Of a stretch of DNA of 54,992 nucleotides, positions 51,043-54,992 are shown piece after piece (within the stretch, counting starts at the first letter, position 1; each line of letters starts with the position of its first letter). Under the pieces are notes generated by a model. That model did not search any database and was not told where the DNA came from. It saw only the letters and a list, made by a program, of their open reading frames with translations. The stretch lies in the NCBI GenBank assembly GCA_964428475.1, contig CAYRYO010000007.1, positions 1 through 54,992 on the forward strand. The letters are read 5' to 3'. The translations under genes and the position numbers were made by a program. Origin of the DNA: JARICQ01 sp964428475 (GTDB lineage: Bacteria; Bacillota; Clostridia; Tissierellales; Tissierellaceae).

Positions 51043-51606
51043 ATGATTTATTTGAACTTATACTTCATTTTTTTTAAAATAGGCTTATTCTCTATAGGCG
51101 GGGGTCTAGCTACACTTCCATTTTTACAGGACTTAGCCTATAATTACGATTGGATTACTTCAAAAGAATTAATAGATATGATAGCTATATCTGAATCAAC
51201 TCCCGGAGCCATAGGCATAAATACAGCTACTTTTGTAGGATATAAAGCAGCTGGTTTATTTGGTGGAATAACTACTACTTTAGGTATTATAACTCCATCT
51301 ATTATAATTATAATTTTAATTGCACATTATTTTAAGAAATTTAATGAAAAACCACTAGTTAGGGGAGCTTTCTTAGGTATAAGACCTGCTGTTGCAGGGC
51401 TTATAGCCAGTGTCGGTGTTAAAGTTTTGATGCTTTCTATCTTAAATTTAGAAAGATACAATTTTAAAAAACACTTATTAGATTTAATTAACTTTAAAGA
51501 AACCATTCTTTTTATAATCGTAATCTATTTAATCCATAAATATAAAAAGCATCCAATAGTGTATATAACTGGTGCTGCTATTGTTGGAGTGATTTTTAAA
51601 TTTTAA
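51043..51606 (+). CDS. Chromate transporter, second half (ChrA C-type)
   Basis: 187 residues, also CHR family: KIGLFSIGGGLATLPFLQDL, SESTPGAIGINTATFVGY and GLFGGITTTLGIITPS. It is paralogous to the preceding gene but the tail is longer. ATG after GGGG, 14 nt from the first gene. The two are inverted in membrane topology in known short ChrA pairs. Followed by a terminator. Confidence 0.9.
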   Translation: MIYLNLYFIFFKIGLFSIGGGLATLPFLQDLAYNYDWITSKELIDMIAISESTPGAIGINTATFVGYKAAGLFGGITTTLGIITPSIIIIILIAHYFKKFNEKPLVRGAFLGIRPAVAGLIASVGVKVLMLSILNLERYNFKKHLLDLINFKETILFIIVIYLIHKYKKHPIVYITGAAIVGVIFKF

Positions 51607-51644
51607 AAAAGGACACAATAGAAGTAATCTCTTGTATCCTTTTT
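51605..51644 (+). terminator. Intrinsic terminator after the chromate transporter pair
   Basis: AAAAAGGA-ACAA and TTGT-TCCTTTTT with one mismatched pair flank a loop of about 13 bases; the T run is part of the stem. Bidirectional with the convergent coat gene. Confidence 0.65.
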
Positions 51645-51700
51645 AAGGCACTGTAAATGTTTTATATTTATTCTTTACTTATAGTTATCATTTAAAACTA

Positions 51701-52171
51701 CTATTTGACTTGATACATTCCTTTGCTTTGCATATAATTGAAAATTTCCTCTCCATGTTTCTGCTCTTCTTTTTGAATATGATTTAGAACATCACGTAAA
51801 TTGCTATCTACACATTCAAATATAGTTGTATCATATGCTCCAGATATATACTTTTCAGTCATAAGCAAATCGCTACAAAGTGAAGCATCATTACTATTGC
51901 ATAAGCCTCCATTAACTGTACTTTGTACATTGCTTTCTTGTTTTTGCTGTTGTGCCTGTTGGTTAATATCTGGGACAGTTCCAGATAAAATTTGATTGAT
52001 AGTATCATAATGTTGCTGTTCTTCTTGTCCATGTGTCGTAAATAATTGCTTTAGCGCTGGATCTACTGCCTGACTAGCATAATTAGCATATTTTTCAATA
52101 CACATTTTTTCGTGACTTTTTTGATCCTCTAGCAACATTCTTTCTTTTTGTGATAAATTTACCTTATTCAT
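51701..52171 (-). CDS. Spore coat protein of the CotF family
   Basis: 156 residues, ferritin-like helical bundle. N-terminal half KMCIEKYANYASQAVDPALK and TTHGQEEQQHYDTINQIL, a Gln-rich linker (about 88-105), and the CotF part LMTEKYISGAYDTTIFECVD, RDVLNHIQKEEQKHGEEIFN. Both halves resemble ferritin-type E/H positions but a metal site is uncertain. Spore coat or inner-coat packing is likely. Its Shine-Dalgarno AGGAGG is excellent. Confidence 0.87.
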   Translation of the reverse strand: MNKVNLSQKERMLLEDQKSHEKMCIEKYANYASQAVDPALKQLFTTHGQEEQQHYDTINQILSGTVPDINQQAQQQKQESNVQSTVNGGLCNSNDASLCSDLLMTEKYISGAYDTTIFECVDSNLRDVLNHIQKEEQKHGEEIFNYMQSKGMYQVK

Positions 52172-52355
52172 TTAATCTACCTCCTATAGATAGTATGTCA
52201 AATCTGATTATTATTATACAAGTACTCCTTTGGCTTCTTGAGCTATACATTCAGATTAATTATCAATTACTATCTTTAGGGAAATAATAATTAACTTTCC
52301 CCAACTAATCAGTCGTAGATTCTTTTTATACTGCGTTTTTGCTTTAAAATTTCCT

Positions 52356-53267
52356 TTATAAATTCATATAGGCACAGGCAACCTGTGCAGCTAGCTTAGC
52401 ATTATTATATACTAGTTGAATATTTGACTCTAGAGAATCTCCTCCAGTTATTTCTTTAACCTTTGCGAGGAGGAAGGGTGTAGTTTCCTTTCCCCTTATA
52501 CCTTTTTCTTCTGCTTCGGCTACAGCATCTTCAATAACCTTGGTGATGAAGTCTGCATCCATTGAATATTCTTCTGGAATTGGATTTGCAATAAGTGCTC
52601 CACCTTTCAGCTTCAGATCCCATTTACTTTTAAGTGCCAGTGCCATATCCTCTGGATTATTGATTCTGTAATCTACTTTAAATCCACTATTTCTTGTATA
52701 GAATGCTGGCAGCTCGTCAGTACAATATCCATAAACTGCTACTCCTTTAGTTTCAAGATATTCCAGAGTCAATCCAATATCTAGAATAGATTTAGCACCA
52801 GCACAGATTACAGCAACATCTGTACTAGAAAGTTCTTCCAAATCTGCTGAGATGTCCATCGTTGTTTCTGCACCCCTGTGTACTCCACCAATACCTCCTG
52901 TAGCAAAAATGTGTATTCCTGCCATATCTGCAATAATCATGGTAGAAGCTACAGTTGTAGCACCATCAAGTTTCTGTGAAACTATATAAGGAATATCTCT
53001 TCTTGATACCTTGGCAATACCTGAAGCCTTACCCATATAGTCGATTTCTTCCTCTGTCAACCCTGCCTTCAAAACTCCTCCTAAGATTCCTATCGTAGCA
53101 GGCACAGCACCATTTTCTCGTATGATTTCTTCCACTCTAAGTGCAGTTTCCACATTCTTCGGATATGGCATACCATGAGATATGATTGTGGATTCTAGCG
53201 CTACTATAGGCTTCCCTGATTCTAGGGCTTCTTTTACTTCTTTACTTGTGACTATATAATTATTCAT
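52356..53267 (-). CDS. psuG: Pseudouridine-5'-phosphate glycosidase
   Basis: Cleaves pseudouridine 5'-phosphate to uracil and ribose 5-phosphate. PIVALESTIISHGMPYP, GILGGVLKAGLTEEEI, SRRDIPYIVSQKLDGATTVA, FATGGIGGVHRGAETTMDIS and DELPAFYTRNSGF are all typical of IndA/PsuG. 303 residues, a complete protein. It follows psuK by one base, so the two enzymes form a salvage pathway for pseudouridine. Confidence 0.97.
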   Translation of the reverse strand: MNNYIVTSKEVKEALESGKPIVALESTIISHGMPYPKNVETALRVEEIIRENGAVPATIGILGGVLKAGLTEEEIDYMGKASGIAKVSRRDIPYIVSQKLDGATTVASTMIIADMAGIHIFATGGIGGVHRGAETTMDISADLEELSSTDVAVICAGAKSILDIGLTLEYLETKGVAVYGYCTDELPAFYTRNSGFKVDYRINNPEDMALALKSKWDLKLKGGALIANPIPEEYSMDADFITKVIEDAVAEAEEKGIRGKETTPFLLAKVKEITGGDSLESNIQLVYNNAKLAAQVACAYMNL

Positions 53268-53268
53268 T

Positions 53269-54372
53269 TTATTTTTCCTCCATTTTCTTAATTGTTTCTT
53301 TTACCTTTTCTACGGACATTTCAGGATTAATTGTTGAATAAGAACTCATACCCAAAATTGATGCGGCTACTGCAAAACGAACCATTTCTTCTATATTCAT
53401 TCCATTGATTTGACCATGAACTAAAGCTGCTTGAAAAGCATCTCCAGCACCAGTGGCATTCTTCGGTACAATCTTCTTGGCCTTGTATAGACCTTTCTTT
53501 GTGCCATCACTGTAAAACACACCTTCTTCACCTAGTGTAATAAATACATTAATGACCCCTTTCCTGTGAAAATACTCTACCACCTTTTCTAAGTCTTTTT
53601 TAGATGTTATACTCATTTCTGATAAAGCTTCTGCTTCCATTTTATTTGGTTTAATAGTGTGAAAATGTCCAATAACTCTTTTTGCCCGAAGAGCTTTATT
53701 ATGGGATACTGTATCGAGAAACAATAGGTTGTTCTTGAAAAGTTGAACTGCATAATGTAGCACATCTTCTTCCAGATTGGTGTCAAATACGATGACCTCA
53801 CTATTTGATATAATCTTTCTATTATCATCAATATACTTTTTATCCAGCTTCTTGAAGCTCTCCATAGAAGCAATAGCTACATCCATATCATTATCCTCGT
53901 TTAACACTGCGAGATAAGTTCCTGTTCCATATTCTGCAGTTCTTTTCACATGACTCATATCTATTCCCGATTGTTCTGACTCTGTTATGATTTTGTCCCC
54001 ATGAACATCTTCACCAACTACAGTGAACATTTTTGTATTCTTTCCTAATTTCACAAGATTTTCAGCAATATTTCTTCCGACACCACCGATGGAAACATTA
54101 ACCCGCCCTGGATTAGAATCCGATCTTCTTAAAGTTTCAAAAGGATAACCAGCTATATCCACATTTGCACCACCGATGACTGATATATAATCTTTTTCAT
54201 CTATTACATAGCTTCTGCCCCTAATAACTCCTTTACGGGTTAGATTAGTAATATGCACCGCAACAGAGGCTCTAGCAATATTTAACTTGTCTGCTATCTC
54301 CTTCTGAGAAACGAATGGATTATTTTTAATGATTTCTAAAATCTCAAATTCTCTCTGGGTTATGATACTCAC
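53269..54372 (-). CDS. psuK: Pseudouridine kinase with N-terminal winged-helix domain
   Basis: PfkB-family kinase that makes pseudouridine 5'-phosphate. Residues 1-60 are a MarR/Lrp-like winged helix (ITQREFEILEIIKNN, QKEIADKLNIARASVAVHIT). The kinase domain has VIGGANVDIAGYP, NVSIGGVGRNIAENL and NATGAGDAFQAALVHG (catalytic Asp). The DNA-binding part suggests self-regulation of psuK-psuG. GTG start; its upstream GAGAGG is unusually close. 367 residues. Confidence 0.95.
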   Translation of the reverse strand: MSIITQREFEILEIIKNNPFVSQKEIADKLNIARASVAVHITNLTRKGVIRGRSYVIDEKDYISVIGGANVDIAGYPFETLRRSDSNPGRVNVSIGGVGRNIAENLVKLGKNTKMFTVVGEDVHGDKIITESEQSGIDMSHVKRTAEYGTGTYLAVLNEDNDMDVAIASMESFKKLDKKYIDDNRKIISNSEVIVFDTNLEEDVLHYAVQLFKNNLLFLDTVSHNKALRAKRVIGHFHTIKPNKMEAEALSEMSITSKKDLEKVVEYFHRKGVINVFITLGEEGVFYSDGTKKGLYKAKKIVPKNATGAGDAFQAALVHGQINGMNIEEMVRFAVAASILGMSSYSTINPEMSVEKVKETIKKMEEK

Positions 54373-54413
54373 CTCTCTTTATTTTTTTGTTTATTAAACC
54401 AACTTATGTTTAC

Positions 54414-54442
54414 ATTATAAGCGATAATTTATTTGACTGCAA
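54414..54442 (-). promoter_or_regulatory. Promoter for psuK-psuG with nearby palindrome
   Basis: Minus strand TTGCAG (54437-54442), a 17-bp spacer and a perfect TATAAT (54414-54419). Downstream, GTTTATTAAAC (54389-54399) is a perfect palindrome about 15 bp past the -10, a possible operator for PsuK's own winged helix. Confidence 0.6.
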
Positions 54443-54505
54443 TAGTTTATCCAAAATTTCAAGAAAATCATCTCATCCTAAGCATAATTAATTATCTTAT
54501 ACAAT

Positions 54506-54992
54506 TTAACTATCATATTCTAGATAATACAAAATTTTATTATCTATATCGAATACTGCAAAACTATAATTCGCAGATGCTCTAGAAAATACTTTTTCTC
54601 CACCATTCTTCTTTCTAATATTACCTCCATGTCTATCTATAAAAACCCAATATCCATTATAAGTTTTAGGAAGGCCAAGTCTTTCTCCTAAATTAGATGA
54701 GTAGTTTCTATTTCCATATAATAGGATCTTTATATCTTCAGTAAAGGGTGCTTTATTCCATGTATTTGCTATATTGCTCTTTATCTTATCTAGGCTTTTC
54801 TCATTAAATTGTGCCTTTGCAAATAGAATCCCATCTCCATGAAATCCTCCATGGCTATCTGTATATTTTAATTCTACATTATAGGGTATTTCTATATCTA
54901 ATTCTTTAGATATTCTTCTATTTATAGATGTTTCATATTTAAAATATATAATAAATCCAAATACTAAGAATACCAATACCACTAAGACATAT
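54506..54992 (-). CDS. Partial membrane-anchored protein of unknown function
   Basis: At least 158 residues; the 5' end lies beyond the window, since the frame stays open to its edge and no good start with Shine-Dalgarno is visible. An N-terminal transmembrane segment (VLVFLVFGFIIYF) is followed by an extracytoplasmic domain with YTDSHGGFHGDGILFAKAQF and NGYWVFIDRHGG. Not recognised. Monocistronic relative to psuK as far as can be seen. Confidence 0.7.
   Translation of the reverse strand, partial: YVLVVLVFLVFGFIIYFKYETSINRRISKELDIEIPYNVELKYTDSHGGFHGDGILFAKAQFNEKSLDKIKSNIANTWNKAPFTEDIKILLYGNRNYSSNLGERLGLPKTYNGYWVFIDRHGGNIRKKNGGEKVFSRASANYSFAVFDIDNKILYYLEYDS

Noticed and set aside
52190..52197. 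Sigma-E/K-like -10 (CATACTAT) before the CotF gene
   Set aside because: The predicted transcription start would cut off the Shine-Dalgarno.
52279..52301. GGGAAA/TTTCCC inverted repeat downstream of psuG
   Set aside because: No T tract after it, so not supported as a terminator; loop long.
53613..53873. 86-residue minus-strand ORF inside psuK
   Set aside because: Out-of-frame overlap within a well-conserved kinase domain.

Overview
The window is low-GC, almost gap-free chromosomal DNA from an endospore-forming member of the Clostridia. The sporulation genes (spoIIP, gpr, yqfC, yqfD, a CotF-type coat gene), the two-subunit glycyl-tRNA synthetase, ccpN/ppsR and the order of the housekeeping genes all point there. 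A Tissierellales-like anaerobe is my best guess, but that is inference. No rRNA, tRNA or CRISPR array was seen. One 100-N scaffold gap (27486-27585) lies inside grpE.

Layout. (1) 1-1368: an IS110-family transposase in a convergent position against the 3' end of rpoD. (2) 1534-34971, all minus strand: a long conserved block read from high to low coordinates. It runs gpr, spoIIP, lepB, a small membrane protein, lepA, hemW, the CIRCE-controlled hrcA-grpE-dnaK-dnaJ heat-shock operon, prmA, rsmE, mtaB, a HIT protein, rpsU, nfeD, floA, an unknown membrane protein, yqfC-yqfD-phoH-ybeY-dgkA/PAP2, a DUF3048 lipoprotein, cdd, era, recO, glyQ-glyS, ccpN-ppsR, dgt, dnaG and rpoD. This is the Bacillus/Clostridium yqe-yqf region, but yqeY and yqfF/pgpH are absent from their usual places. 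(3) 35099-38838: rpsT facing holA-comEC. (4) 38974-43932: an AlaX-type tRNA-editing protein, a duplicated P-loop ATPase, a SixA-like protein and a large glucosaminidase lipoprotein. (5) 43958-49907: an acetyltransferase, a MATE exporter and a signalling cassette of RsbW-like ATPase, sensor PP2C phosphatase and large GNAT-like protein. (6) 49984-54992: an unknown protein, a split chromate transporter, a CotF coat protein, the pseudouridine catabolic pair psuK-psuG and a partial membrane-anchored unknown.

Functionally, the central block joins protein folding, translation factors and repair, tRNA and rRNA modification, envelope-lipid recycling, carbon-flow control (CcpN, PPDK regulatory protein), replication priming and the main sigma factor. 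The accessory right third holds most of the less understood material. It includes a partner-switching cassette with no STAS antagonist beside it, an ATPase whose second P-loop has decayed, and a SixA-like protein whose second active-site histidine is replaced by glutamine. Several regulatory details are unusual: a ccpN reading frame that seems to start at ATT, very long perfect hairpins at two operon ends, a stem-loop in the rpsU leader, and a hairpin that overlaps a promoter between dnaK and dnaJ.
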